A stretch of DNA of 64,000 bases from NCBI GenBank assembly GCA_016713925.1, contig JADJOH010000002.1, positions 1,310,856 to 1,374,855 of the forward strand. Reading direction: 5' to 3'. The position numbers were made by a program, and so were the translations under genes. The notes under the pieces were generated by a model. That model had not been told where the DNA came from, did no database searches, and saw only the letters and a list, made by a program, of their open reading frames with translations. Positions 38,165 to 47,579 of this stretch are shown here, piece by piece. Position 1 is the first letter of the stretch. Every line of letters begins with the position of its first letter. The DNA comes from Bacteroidota bacterium. Lineage in GTDB: Bacteria; Bacteroidota; Bacteroidia; AKYH767-A; OLB10.

Positions 38165-38779
38165 TCAATTCTTAAAGAATCCTGTCTTTCGCATTCCTCT
38201 TCGCTTATGATCCATATAATCGTGAAGCGTCACATTCATCTCCTGCATGGCGCTTGCCAAATGGGATTTTGATACGGAACGCACCTCTTCACGGTCGATG
38301 TTTAGCCGGCGGGCGATACTCCAGGCATCGATATCTGCTCCAACAAAACTAAACGACCAACGTTCTGTTCTTTTCCGATTGCTGATCTTCTCCGCTATCT
38401 GCTTATAGGTAAAAAACTGAGATGCATTCTCTTCCCCATCCGTCAGCACTACGATCACCACATCATCCTCCGGACTGAGCAGTCGTTCTGTATCCATTAT
38501 TCTCATACCGATGGCATCCAGCAGCGCGGTTGATCCCTCGGGTACATACTGACGCAAGGTCAAGAGTGGGGCTTGTTCCGGCCCCAGATGTGAATACAAC
38601 GTCGTTACTTCTGTATTAAAAAGAACCAGCGAAACCACCATTTCTTGTCCGGGCATCCGCTCTGCAAGGGAACGAATAGACAAAATCTGATTATTTACTG
38701 CATTTAAAGTTTCACTCCGCACATTTGACATACTCCCACTGGCATCAAGGATTAACTGATAATAGGTTTTCGATTTCAT
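38165..38779 (-). CDS. vWA-domain protein (metal-ion-dependent adhesion-type)
   Basis: A 204-residue soluble protein, almost entirely one von Willebrand factor A domain. MIDAS motif LDASGSMS (DxSxS) near the N-terminus, the Thr of GSTALLDAIGMR and VIVVLTDGEENASQ complete the metal site. No signal peptide or TM segment, so it is cytoplasmic. vWA proteins of this type often pair with MoxR ATPases or effectors, but no MoxR is in the window. A TACCTTTG -7 element is at 38799-38806. Confidence 0.86.
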   Translation of the reverse strand: MKSKTYYQLILDASGSMSNVRSETLNAVNNQILSIRSLAERMPGQEMVVSLVLFNTEVTTLYSHLGPEQAPLLTLRQYVPEGSTALLDAIGMRIMDTERLLSPEDDVVIVVLTDGEENASQFFTYKQIAEKISNRKRTERWSFSFVGADIDAWSIARRLNIDREEVRSVSKSHLASAMQEMNVTLHDYMDHKRRGMRKTGFFKN

Positions 38780-38798
38780 CTTTTCTTTTTTGATGAAA

Positions 38799-38806
38799 CA
38801 AAGGTA
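38799..38806 (-). promoter_or_regulatory. -7 promoter element of the vWA gene
   Basis: Minus-strand TACCTTTG, exact Bacteroidota -7 consensus (TAnnTTTG), ending 20 bases upstream of the start at 38779. Confidence 0.6.
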
Positions 38807-39060
38807 GGGTCACCCGGCCGTGGTAGCTAATTTCGACAAGCTTGTTGGGGATCTACCTATTCACTTTTAGAGACACTCCATTACTGAAAGAAAAACAAAC
38901 GGAAGCAGGTCGAACTAAAGGTAAAGCTATTCCGCTGTTGAATCAGAAAAGAGCGGTTAATTTTATCCCTGATCATGAACATTCTCGAAATCCAACTCTT
39001 AACCTCCCTGAAGTTCAAAGCCCGAAAAAATCTCTGCCATTAAACTTTTCGTTTCCCCTC

Positions 39061-39651
39061 TTATCCATACAACTTCATTGTCCGTTTTACATAGGTACTC
39101 ATCCCCATCCAAAAATAGTTTTTATACTCGTACGGATCAAATCGATAACCTAACCATTCATCGTACTCTCTGATTTCCGCTTTTTTCTTGCTCAGGATGG
39201 CCTGTTTAAGAATACTATATCCGGGAGGTCCACCCACATCTTCCGGCGGACAAGCCATAGCTCCCGCCAGACAACGGGGGTAAGTCCATGTAGATTCGGT
39301 TTGGGTATACCCTCTCAAAATCACCTCGTGTTCCCAGTAATCCCCAAAATCATACACATACCGAATTGAATCCCCTTCGGCAAGTAAAAAATCGGTCAGC
39401 TTCACCTTCTTTGCATCCAACAATAACTCTTCTTCATCTATATCAAAATCCGGACAACCATACAACTCCTTTTTTCCGTCCTTCATTACTTCAAACTGAA
39501 ACAAATGACTTGACTGCCATTTCATCGCCACTTGAATGACGGCATGCAGTTCCAATAAACTCATTCGGGGTGCCACCTCTACCAAACGCCATACAGTGGG
39601 AGTGGTGTGCAGCAATTTAATTTCGAGGATGAAGAGGTTGGGTGCGGACAT
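39061..39651 (-). CDS. Plasmid pRiA4b ORF-3-like protein
   Basis: A 196-residue protein. TPTVWRLVEVAPRMSLLELHAVIQVAMKW, then SHLFQFEV and YVYDFGDYWEHEVIL with a following CLAGAMACPPEDVGGPPGY segment are hallmarks of the pRiA4b ORF-3 (PF07929) family. The family occurs on plasmids, islands and chromosomes; its role is unknown, and the CPPEDVGG loop is suspected of metal or nucleic-acid binding. No transposase or tyrosine recombinase is nearby. Confidence 0.9.
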   Translation of the reverse strand: MSAPNLFILEIKLLHTTPTVWRLVEVAPRMSLLELHAVIQVAMKWQSSHLFQFEVMKDGKKELYGCPDFDIDEEELLLDAKKVKLTDFLLAEGDSIRYVYDFGDYWEHEVILRGYTQTESTWTYPRCLAGAMACPPEDVGGPPGYSILKQAILSKKKAEIREYDEWLGYRFDPYEYKNYFWMGMSTYVKRTMKLYG

Positions 39652-40001
39652 GGGTTGAGGAGTGAATGAGCCGTTGTTTATTGATTTCGGAATGTAAATT
39701 GAAAGTGAAAATAGACAAAATCAGAATTAAGTTGATTTCAAAATTCGTTGGAATATTCAATTCTAAGAATAGTCTGTCCACTTCCATCAAAATCTTTTTT
39801 GGTGGATCTTTCTATCATTGAATCCGCACATAAATATTCATGTATAGTGAAGAGCATATTTTAACATCATAAAAACGTCACGGGGCATTGCAATAAAGAC
39901 CATTTGAAGAAATGCCCTTTCTAATTCTGCCAGTTGATCTATTTAAAAAGGCTAAAATACGATACAATCCCTACCTTTGTCTTTATTTGAATTTCACAAC
40001 T
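39652..40001. other. Divergent intergenic region with AraC-gene promoter
   Basis: AT-rich region between two divergent genes. On the + strand TACCTTTG (39972-39979) is a -7 element 22 bases upstream of the AraC start. No other structure seen. Confidence 0.55.
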
Positions 40002-40931
40002 ATGGTAAAACTGAGCATACATGATTTCTACAAGGACATTCTTGGCGAAAATGCAAGTCAACTGGATTACTTTTTTGAAAATCAAAGCACCAATGATCTG
40101 GGGCATTTCAATGTTTTTGATATTGCTAAATTCTATTATAGCAACAAGCAAAAGCCGGCGATGTCGTACAATAGAAGATTGTACTATAAGATTAGTCTGA
40201 TAAAGGGGCATAATGTGGTAGAGTATGCAGATAAAACTGTTCAAATAGAAAAGCAGGGGATTTTGTTTGCAACACCGAAGATTCCCTATCGGTATACACC
40301 ACAAGATGCCAATCAGAACGGTTATTTCTGCGTATTTACAAAAGATTTTTTATCGAAATCAAAAACCGGAATTTTGCTAGATGACTTTTCTGTCTTTTCT
40401 CCCAAAAGCGAATTTATCTATGAGGTTGACGATTCGCAATACAATGAACTGGAGGCCATTTTCATAAAAATGAGTCAGGAATTGTCTTCCGACTATGCAT
40501 TTAAATATGATTTGCTTCGTAATTATGTGATCGAATTATTACATACAGGTCAAAAACTAAGTCCGATAAGCAGTTCCTTAAAAAACATCAATGCTGCAGG
40601 TAGAATATCGGCTTTGTTTATCGAATTACTGGAGCGGCAATTTCCGATAGAAAATGATGCACAAGTGATCCAACTAAAAACACCTCTGGATTTTGCTACC
40701 GCATTGGGTGTACATATCAATCATTTGAACAAGGTATTAAAAGAAACTACCGGAAAAAGTACTACAGAAATTATTAACAGCCGCATCGTTGAAGAAGCCA
40801 AAATTCTGCTCTTGCAAACCAAGTGGAATGTGACCGAAATAGCAAATGCCTTAGGTTTTGATGAAGTAGCTCATTTTTCAAATTATTTTAAAAAACATAC
40901 CACGCTCTCGCCATTGAATTTTAGAAATTGA
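40002..40931 (+). CDS. AraC-family transcriptional regulator
   Basis: A 309-residue regulator starting at the ATG at 40002; an earlier in-frame ATG at 39912 would lie upstream of the promoter -7 element and is rejected. The N-terminal ~190 residues form a cupin-like sensing domain (ISLIKGHNVVEYADKTVQI, ATPKIPYRYTPQD). The C-terminal ~100 residues carry two helix-turn-helix units (LDFATALGVHINHLNKVLKE and WNVTEIANALGFDEVAHFSN) and YFKKHTTLSPLNFR, the AraC signature. It is followed after 86 bp by an SDR dehydrogenase, whose expression it may control. Confidence 0.93.
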   Translation: MVKLSIHDFYKDILGENASQLDYFFENQSTNDLGHFNVFDIAKFYYSNKQKPAMSYNRRLYYKISLIKGHNVVEYADKTVQIEKQGILFATPKIPYRYTPQDANQNGYFCVFTKDFLSKSKTGILLDDFSVFSPKSEFIYEVDDSQYNELEAIFIKMSQELSSDYAFKYDLLRNYVIELLHTGQKLSPISSSLKNINAAGRISALFIELLERQFPIENDAQVIQLKTPLDFATALGVHINHLNKVLKETTGKSTTEIINSRIVEEAKILLLQTKWNVTEIANALGFDEVAHFSNYFKKHTTLSPLNFRN

Positions 40932-41017
40932 TTGATTTTTGCAAATACTTGATTGTTGTTTGCAAACCGGGTTTTTACTTTTAACAGGACATTTGCATTC
41001 TGTTAAAATGTAACCAG

Positions 41018-41785
41018 ATGACGAATAAAACAAACAAAGTAGCCTTAATTACAGGCGGTAGTCGCGGATTGGGGAGAGACATGGCCATTCAATTAGCCCG
41101 AAAAGGTTTTGATATAATTATTACTTACAACAGCAATCTTAACGAAGCCGGCAAAGTAGTAGATGAGATAGTTGCTATGGGGAAAAAAGCCAAAGCCTTG
41201 CAATTGGATGTAGCTGATGCAAAAGGATTCGACTCCTTCGTTAAAAATTTAAAATCGACACTGAAGGATAGTTTTGAAACTGAACATTTACATGCCCTGA
41301 TAAATAATGCCGGCATTGGAACGTACACCAGTATTGCAGATACGACAGAAGAGGTGTTTGACACGATGGTAAATATACATCTCAAAGCTCCCTATTTTAT
41401 TACACAAAAATTATTGCCTGTTATCAGTAATGGTGGCAGCATTGTAAATGTGTCAACTGGATTGACCCGATTTAGTTATCCGAATTATGCTCCTTACGCC
41501 ATCATGAAAGCAGCTATTGAAAGCTTGAGCAGGTATCAGGCACAAGAACTGGGCAGTAGAAAAATTAGAGTTAATACTATAGCCCCGGGAGCCATTGCCA
41601 CTGACTTTGGTGGAGGTGCAGTAAGAGACAATAAAGATTTGAATGCTTCGATAGCAAGTACCACAGCTCTTGGCCGAGTGGGCTTGCCCGATGATATTGG
41701 TAGTGTAGTTGCTTTCCTTTGCAGCGATGACGCCAAATGGGTGAATGCCCAACGTATAGAGGTTACAGGTGGAGTGCATATTTGA
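41018..41785 (+). CDS. SDR-family NAD(P)-dependent oxidoreductase
   Basis: A 255-residue classical short-chain dehydrogenase: nucleotide-binding TGGSRGLGRDMA at the N-terminus, LDVADAKGF (cofactor adenine pocket), LINNAGIGTYTS, catalytic Ser in SIVNVSTGLTR and Tyr-Lys in YAPYAIMKAAI, and the PGAIATDF loop. C-terminus ends VNAQRIEVTGGVHI, typical of FabG-like enzymes. The GGSR motif suggests NADPH preference (inference). It follows the AraC gene on the same strand and is probably its regulatory target. Substrate unknown. Confidence 0.94.
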   Translation: MTNKTNKVALITGGSRGLGRDMAIQLARKGFDIIITYNSNLNEAGKVVDEIVAMGKKAKALQLDVADAKGFDSFVKNLKSTLKDSFETEHLHALINNAGIGTYTSIADTTEEVFDTMVNIHLKAPYFITQKLLPVISNGGSIVNVSTGLTRFSYPNYAPYAIMKAAIESLSRYQAQELGSRKIRVNTIAPGAIATDFGGGAVRDNKDLNASIASTTALGRVGLPDDIGSVVAFLCSDDAKWVNAQRIEVTGGVHI

Positions 41786-41879
41786 CATGACCTTGTGTGA
41801 GGAGCAATGGGAATAAGGCGTTTACTTTAATAAACCATTCCTTGAATAAATTCCATCTTCTCACCTTCTAAACATAAAA

Positions 41880-43445
41880 CTACTGCTTAATGAAAGCGGT
41901 GGTGAAAACGGTTTCCTTGCTGTATAATTTCAGGAGATAAAAACCGCTCTTCATATTCAGCACAATCCTGTCGTTTCCCTCGCTCAATGTACCCTGATCG
42001 ATAAGTTGTCCAAGAGGAGATAAAATTTCATAGCGAAAATTTGCGAATGGCAATCCGAACAAGCGGAGGTGATCAGATGCAGGAACGGGGCCGGCGAACA
42101 ATTTGTTTTTTGCTTCATTCGAATTCAAACTACTTGTAGCTGTGGAGATCCACCAGGTGGAGATGTTCGTATTGAACGCTACTGAATCGTAAACAGTAGA
42201 TGACATCAACAAAGAGGTTGAATTTATCTGTAGCAAAGTCCTCTCCCCATATCCGGGCACATCACTAAAGAGAAAACTGCCCGTTTGCAAACCGGTTGCA
42301 TCAAATCTTGCCAATTGAAACCGATTTACACCCGTAGCTAACTCGTAAGCCATAAAAACAGAAACATTACCGCTATTATCGATCGTTTGAGTATATCCCA
42401 CATCATTCTGACCACCTTGCGACAACACTGTATTCATGAATAGTGAGTCGCCTGTAAGACTGGAAATGCCGCGTAATTTAACTGACGAAATAGACAAGGT
42501 CTGACCAGGATATTCGGTATGCGCAACGTACAAGAGGGTATCGTGCAAGCTAAGTCCGATAGGTTCTGAGTAATAACCTGCACTATAGTTTCGGTCCCAG
42601 AGCACCTGCAGAGCGGTATCCACTCAAACGATTCCATATTGACCACCGAGCGGGGCCTGGTTAGAACGCGCATCCAACAAATAAATACGGTCATCCTTAA
42701 TAAGTACGCTCTTAATAAAATCACCATAATAGGCATTCAAACCAATGGAGGCACGAATCGTCCCTGCGGTATCCAATTTCATAAACGAAGCATGCGTCGG
42801 CGAACCCGTAGGACCTGTCATACAATGCAGATACAGGTGCTCATCATAATACGAAATGCCGAGCCCCTGCTGCGTACCGGCATAGGTTGTCGACCAGAGT
42901 TGCTGACCGGCAGCAGTATATTTCAGCAAAATGGCCTTATAGGATCCGCTTAAGGTATACCCTGTGAAATAATAATTATTCGCATCATCCACACAAACAC
43001 CCTTCCCCTGATCATACAATGCCCCGACACCATTAATGGTATCCATCCATAAAAACCCTCCAGCACTGCTGTACTTCATCATCAGGATGTCGTTGTTATT
43101 TGCAGTATTAAAATATTCACCACACAATACCAGATCCCCATTCTGATCCAACACTGCATCCATAATTTTCTCATTCTTCCCGGCCGGGCCTGAATAAAAT
43201 GTCCGCCACAATTCATTACCGATGGCATCATACTTCACAATAACCAGATCAGTGTTATTCATTCCCGATGGGAGCATAATGCCTATCGTATAGACGTAAC
43301 CGTTAGGATCGTAAACGGTAATACTGGAGTTTTCATTTCCCGAAGCACCATCATCAATGATGTTCTGCCAGGAGATATTGAGCTGGGCATTCGCCAGGAT
43401 GGGAAATACGAAACAGGACAGAAGGAGTATGAAATGTTTTTTCAT
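41880..43445 (-). pseudogene. Secreted propeller protein with T9SS type A tail, interrupted by one in-frame stop
   Basis: One continuous minus-strand frame of about 521 codons from the ATG at 43445 to 41880, broken only by TGA at 42624-42626. The reading continues in the same frame on both sides (QYGIV-stop-VDTALQVLWDRNYSAGYY), so this is a point change, not a shift. Signal peptide MKKHFILLLSCFVFPILANAQ, propeller repeats ('ITVYDPNGYVYTIG', 'DAVLDQNGDLVLCGEY') and a T9SS tail (RLFGLPFANFRYEIL...ILKLYSKETVFTTAFIKQ). A single G/A change would restore Trp. TACCTTTA on the minus strand near 43466-43473 is a likely -7 element. Confidence 0.75.
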
Positions 43446-43958
43446 TGGGTTGGGTTGGGGAGATAAAGGTAGGGGAATCTCATTAGCTTGACGTATTCAA
43501 AAATACTAAAAAAGTACTTCATGTACTCCTATCTATCACAGCGGACTCATCCGGATTTGACATCGTGAAAGTCAAGATGAGCAATCTGGCCAGATCAATT
43601 AAATGTGCTACCTAAAGTGGTACAATGATTCGAGGATCAAAATAAAAGAGTGGCGAATAGATAGTATGCAGCAGTAACCCTTCTTGGTGATTGATCTGCT
43701 AACCATATGTTAACATGTTTTCCTATTTTAGCAGTCTGAATACTATAAAAAACTATTTCCGGAACAAATGATACACGATGTAAGAGGATAATACTCTAAG
43801 AAAATATTACTTAATAAAGATTTACTTTAACTCGAATAATACATGAATCAATTTGTAAATCTACCTTTCTTCTCTTTTCCAATAAAATCAAACTAATAAT
43901 TCTACTTTAATACAATACAGGGATTGCCCAAGGATTAACCCATACCAATTTCTACCAT
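43446..43958. other. Intergenic region upstream of the AbiEii gene
   Basis: About 500 bases, AT-rich, between a minus-strand and a plus-strand gene. No gene, palindrome or repeat recognised. The AbiEii start at 43959 has no clear TAnnTTTG element. Confidence 0.4.
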
Positions 43959-44819
43959 ATGGACTTCCATAAAATAAAACTCATCACCATTGCTGCATTA
44001 CTGTCGGATGATATCCTATTAGGCATGTTTGTATTGAAGGGTGGCAATGCATTGGAACTGGTTTACGAAATTACAAACCGGGGAAGTATCGATATCGATT
44101 TTTCGATGGAGGGTGATTTTAAACCGGAAGAGCGGTCACGTGTTGAACGGCAAATGGATTCGCTATTAAAAGACGAATTCGATAAGCATGGATATGTGGT
44201 ATTCGATGTAAAACTGAATGAACGCCCGGAGCATATTCGTGAGGAAGTAAAGAGTTTCTGGGGTGGTTATTTATTGGAGTTTAAGATAATTAAGCGGGAA
44301 GAATATGACAAACTTTCACTGGAGATTGATACTGTTCGCAGGAATGCCATTCCTATCAAACCCGATGGGTCTACGAAATTTACTGTTGATATCAGCAAGT
44401 ATGAGTATGTAGGCCGAAAAGAGAAGCGAGAGTTGGATGGTTCAATTGTATATGTTTATTCTCCCGCAATGCTGGTATTGGAAAAGCTTAGAGCGATTTG
44501 TCAGCAATTACCCGAATATAAAGAAATCATCGGAAGTAAAAAATCAAGTCCTCGTCCCCGGGATTTTTATGATATCTACAATCTGCTTAAAACCTTTCCG
44601 GATATTGAAAGCAATGATGAGCTTAAAGACATGCCGCGTTTTGTGTTTGAGGCCAAAAGAGTGCCCTTGGATTTCCTAAATAGAATATCTTCTCAGCTTG
44701 AATTTCACAGACAGGCTTGGGAAAGCGTTGCCCAGACAGTGAGCCAGCGTGAAACGTTAAACGAGTTTGATTACTATTTTAATTTTGTTGTTGAATTTGC
44801 ATACAGACTAAAGTCCTAA
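43959..44819 (+). CDS. AbiEii/AbiGii-type nucleotidyltransferase toxin
   Basis: A 286-residue protein of the DUF1814/AbiEii family (PF08843). Motif I MFVLKGGNALEL (nucleotide binding), motif II SIDIDFSMEG (the metal-binding Asp-x-Asp), the helix with LVLEKLRAICQQ and PRPRDFYDIYNLL (motifs III/IV) are all present. AbiEii toxins transfer nucleotides to cellular RNA and stop growth, usually held in check by AbiEi; in type IV systems the two do not bind each other. Here the predicted antitoxin lies convergent, sharing 12 bases at the 3' end, instead of in the usual upstream cistron. Confidence 0.93.
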   Translation: MDFHKIKLITIAALLSDDILLGMFVLKGGNALELVYEITNRGSIDIDFSMEGDFKPEERSRVERQMDSLLKDEFDKHGYVVFDVKLNERPEHIREEVKSFWGGYLLEFKIIKREEYDKLSLEIDTVRRNAIPIKPDGSTKFTVDISKYEYVGRKEKRELDGSIVYVYSPAMLVLEKLRAICQQLPEYKEIIGSKKSSPRPRDFYDIYNLLKTFPDIESNDELKDMPRFVFEAKRVPLDFLNRISSQLEFHRQAWESVAQTVSQRETLNEFDYYFNFVVEFAYRLKS

Positions 44820-45692
44820 GGGATAAACCAAATTCCACTTTGTTGATAGCACAGGGTTTTTAATCGAATAGGTAAGGTAGAACTTATATTTGTTATCGCT
44901 GGCAAATAAATGTTGAATCTGATCGCTATAACCTGCCTTCTCGAGGTAAAAACCAATCACCTGATGATAGGGATAGATGAAATCCATTTGCGTTAAATAG
45001 TTTCTTAACTTTTGAATATCTGCTTTTTCTTTCGCCAATTCATACGCTCTTAAAACTTCAGTCACTCCTCCGGAATAAGAAGGACGTATGGCAATATCAA
45101 TCAGGGTACGTTCGAGGTCTGTAAAGCTGTACGAAAGCTCGCCATTGTTGACAGAGATAACCCCGAGTTCATTTGTAAAACGCCCATTCGTAATAACAAT
45201 CTTCTTATCCCCATGAAAATAGTGTTTGGCGCTTTTCCTTTGCGGTCTGCTGAAAGCTGCATCGATATTTTCCTGAGTCAATACAGGTTGCTGAATTCTG
45301 TTTGCGACAGATAATTTCGAATGTTCAAAATTCAGATAATATGTTTTAGGAATCTGCAGTGTTAATTGGTGTAAAAACAACGAAGTGTAGAACGCATAGT
45401 ACGAGTTATTCACCAAACCCGAGAGGATTGTCATTTCATCCTTTGATCGCCAGGTATACAATTTCACTTCACGCGCATCGATGCTGTTTATAGTGGATTC
45501 CGCCAGATCCCCTTTTTTCACTAAAAACGTTATTACTTTTTCCGGACTACCATTAAATGTGAAATCAAGTTGCTGAAGCAGATCAACCAATACAATGCTC
45601 AGTTTAGCCTTTGTAAAAGATTTAATCGGGTAAGCCCCCATCGCGGCGGAGAGTTCGGGATAAACAAGTTCTAAACTGGATTTTCGTGCCAT
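44808..45692 (-). CDS. AbiEi-type antitoxin / transcriptional regulator
   Basis: A 294-residue protein. An N-terminal segment then LSVANRIQQPVLTQENIDAAF, KIVITNGRFTNELGVISV and the FTDLERTLIDIAIRPSYSGGVTEVLRAY motif, which is characteristic of AbiEi-like C-terminal (nullifying) domains. The N-terminal part appears helical and could be a winged helix. The AbiEi family represses its own promoter by binding inverted repeats, and two perfect palindromes with a shared GCATATATGC core lie just upstream. The 3' end overlaps the convergent toxin gene by 12 bp. Confidence 0.82.
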   Translation of the reverse strand: MARKSSLELVYPELSAAMGAYPIKSFTKAKLSIVLVDLLQQLDFTFNGSPEKVITFLVKKGDLAESTINSIDAREVKLYTWRSKDEMTILSGLVNNSYYAFYTSLFLHQLTLQIPKTYYLNFEHSKLSVANRIQQPVLTQENIDAAFSRPQRKSAKHYFHGDKKIVITNGRFTNELGVISVNNGELSYSFTDLERTLIDIAIRPSYSGGVTEVLRAYELAKEKADIQKLRNYLTQMDFIYPYHQVIGFYLEKAGYSDQIQHLFASDNKYKFYLTYSIKNPVLSTKWNLVYPLGL

Positions 45693-45698
45693 TCAAAT

Positions 45699-45726
45699 TT
45701 ACCTTTGGCATATATGCCAAAGGTAA
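45699..45726 (-). promoter_or_regulatory. Perfect 28-bp palindrome overlapping the antitoxin promoter
   Basis: TTACCTTTGGCATA|TATGCCAAAGGTAA (28 bp, arms perfect). On the minus strand it also contains a TACCTTTG -7 element, 25 bases upstream of the antitoxin start, so a regulator bound here would block the promoter. Likely AbiEi operator (inference). Confidence 0.75.
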
Positions 45727-45813
45727 GTAATAAATATCAAAATTGCAAATAATTGCGGGACTTTTTTGAGCTTGATTTATGGTGAGGGTTGAGGAAATTC
45801 GGGTAATTATATC

Positions 45814-45843
45814 CGTTAAATTAGCATATATGCTAATTTAACG
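45814..45843. promoter_or_regulatory. Second perfect 30-bp palindrome sharing GCATATATGC core
   Basis: CGTTAAATTAGCATA|TATGCTAATTTAACG (30 bp perfect). Its core GCATATATGC equals that of the palindrome at 45699-45726, centres 116 bp apart, so the same dimeric regulator could bind both and loop the DNA. Confidence 0.7.
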
Positions 45844-46408
45844 AAAGAAAATGATACTTTGTTCTATCTCGATGGATTATCTTGTGCCCAACTTCATAAC
45901 TCATTGATATTTAGATTAAAAATTGTTTTTCCAGTAAAGGTCGAATGATGTACATTGGGATGTTTAAGCCCACCAAATTACCAGGTTAACTTTATTAATT
46001 TTTGGAGAAACATCACCATAGATACTTACCAATTAGCTGCACTTCCTTTGAAAGTGGAAGAGCTGAAATCTTATCCTGTGTTTTCTGTAAAAAACAGCGA
46101 GATCGGCTCTACTACTTTTTAGAAACCATTGCGCCGTGGAATCAGTGGGGAGGAGGTAAATCAGGAGAAGAAATGAAAGGAATAATTTCATCTTTCGTGT
46201 TTTCAAATATAAAGGAGTTAATTTGGATGCGACTGTATCAATACGAATAACCCCTCTTTTCTACCTCTGGTAATGGCCGTATATTGCCAACGGTAATCAT
46301 CCTTTTTAAACCAGGGGTGAAGGATGATTAAGTTCAAAGATACCTCACAAATTAAAAAGAGGGCCTTCCTTAATGAAAGTCCCTCCTTGCAATTCTGCAT
46401 TGAAATGA
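45844..46408. other. Intergenic region, possible gene remnants
   Basis: About 565 bases. A translated segment near 46010-46175 reads DTYQLAALPLKVEELKS and further on RRGISGEEVNQEKK in the same frame across a stop; it could be debris of a lost gene. No family recognised. No RNA or terminator structure stands out. Confidence 0.35.
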
Positions 46409-47523
46409 TTAATGTTGAACTATCAATTTCACAGTTTGATCACCTGATCGAACTAAATATATTCCATTTTGTAATTCGCTTATATCCACATGCTGAGGAC
46501 TCGTGCCTTCAAAGGTGTTGAAATTAAATTGGCCAACAATTTTTCCGTTCACGTCAAGGATTTCTACCCTCTCATCGTATCCTGAAATTTGGATTTGATC
46601 ACTTGCCGGATTAGGGCCAATTTGGAGATCAAGAAGTGATTCCTTCCCTTCGATTAGTTCATTTTCAGCACCCATTCGCGCACTCACTACCGGCTTTGGA
46701 GTGATTTTGATTTGTTTACTGTTTACACAATTTCCTGCAGCAAGCGTTGCACGCATTTGCACTTTATAAATGCCTGTATCTGATACCGTGACGCTATCCA
46801 CCCCACTTGCAAATAGTTGGTTGTTCTTGAACCATTTGGTCTTAGAATTTTGTGTGTTCCAAATTGTTGAGGCAGATAAAGTAGTACTCTGACCCGGTGC
46901 AATCCGTCGCCTGGATGCCTGTAAGTCAATAACGAGTGGGTACACCCATATTTGACCGTGTGCTACGTCAGAATAGCAACCGTATTGGTTTATTACCCTA
47001 AACTCTCCATTAATTGCGACTCGGTGAATTGATTTATCATGTCCGTTGGGGAAAAAGAGGCTGTCGAACGGAATTGTAAATCCACCACCATTGTTGGTTG
47101 TAAGATAATTCACCCTCCTCCTGGATAAAGAGTTACCCCTGCACAACTTGTACTGAGAGTAAACCAACCATTTGGGTTTGGATGGACGAGTACGTCCACA
47201 CATCCGATTTCAGTACATCCATTTACACCGGTAAAGGTGCAAATGTAACCATCAGTCATGTCAGTGAAGATTTGGCCGGAAAAGAATCCGTTGCCATTTG
47301 TTAGGGTGACAAAGTTGGCCGGTAACGCTTCACCGCTCATTCTTGACCAAGCAAACGTTCCTGGTTGTCCAGTTCTGTTTAAGTTCAAAACCACATTGAT
47401 TGTGCCATCACAGGGATCCTGCGGGCTATCAATACTTTGGATTTCTCCACACTGGGCATTAATTGGAGTTGCTGTTGCAGTCATACCGAATACGAACAGC
47501 ATCATGTAAAATAGTTTTTTCAT
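46409..47523 (-). pseudogene. Secreted T9SS protein, one frameshift
   Basis: Start 47523 with signal peptide MKKLFYMMLFVFGMTATATPINAQ; Ig-like repeats with paired Cys. The N-terminal frame stops after TLYPGGG; one missing G in the GGG run (plus CCC at 47113-47115) rejoins the frame that reads VNYLTTNNGGGFTIPFDSLFFPNG and continues to the stop at 46409. The C-terminal part has an Ig-like module and a T9SS tail (LQIGPNPASDQIQISGY...NGIYLVRSGDQTVKLIVQH). Whole protein about 371 residues. Confidence 0.75.
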
Positions 47524-47579
47524 GGTTATAAAGATTTAGGTTTTAAGATAATTATTTGTAAATATAACTAATAAATAAG

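Noticed and set aside
42624..42626. TGA read as Trp (recoding) in the T9SS gene
   Set aside because: Other genes in the window stop at TGA, and one isolated case is better explained by a point change or error.
46002..46250. 82-codon ORF MEKHHHRYLPISCTSF... between the AbiE pair and the T9SS gene
   Set aside because: No family resemblance; a competing frame shows protein-like remnants, so the region is treated as degenerate.
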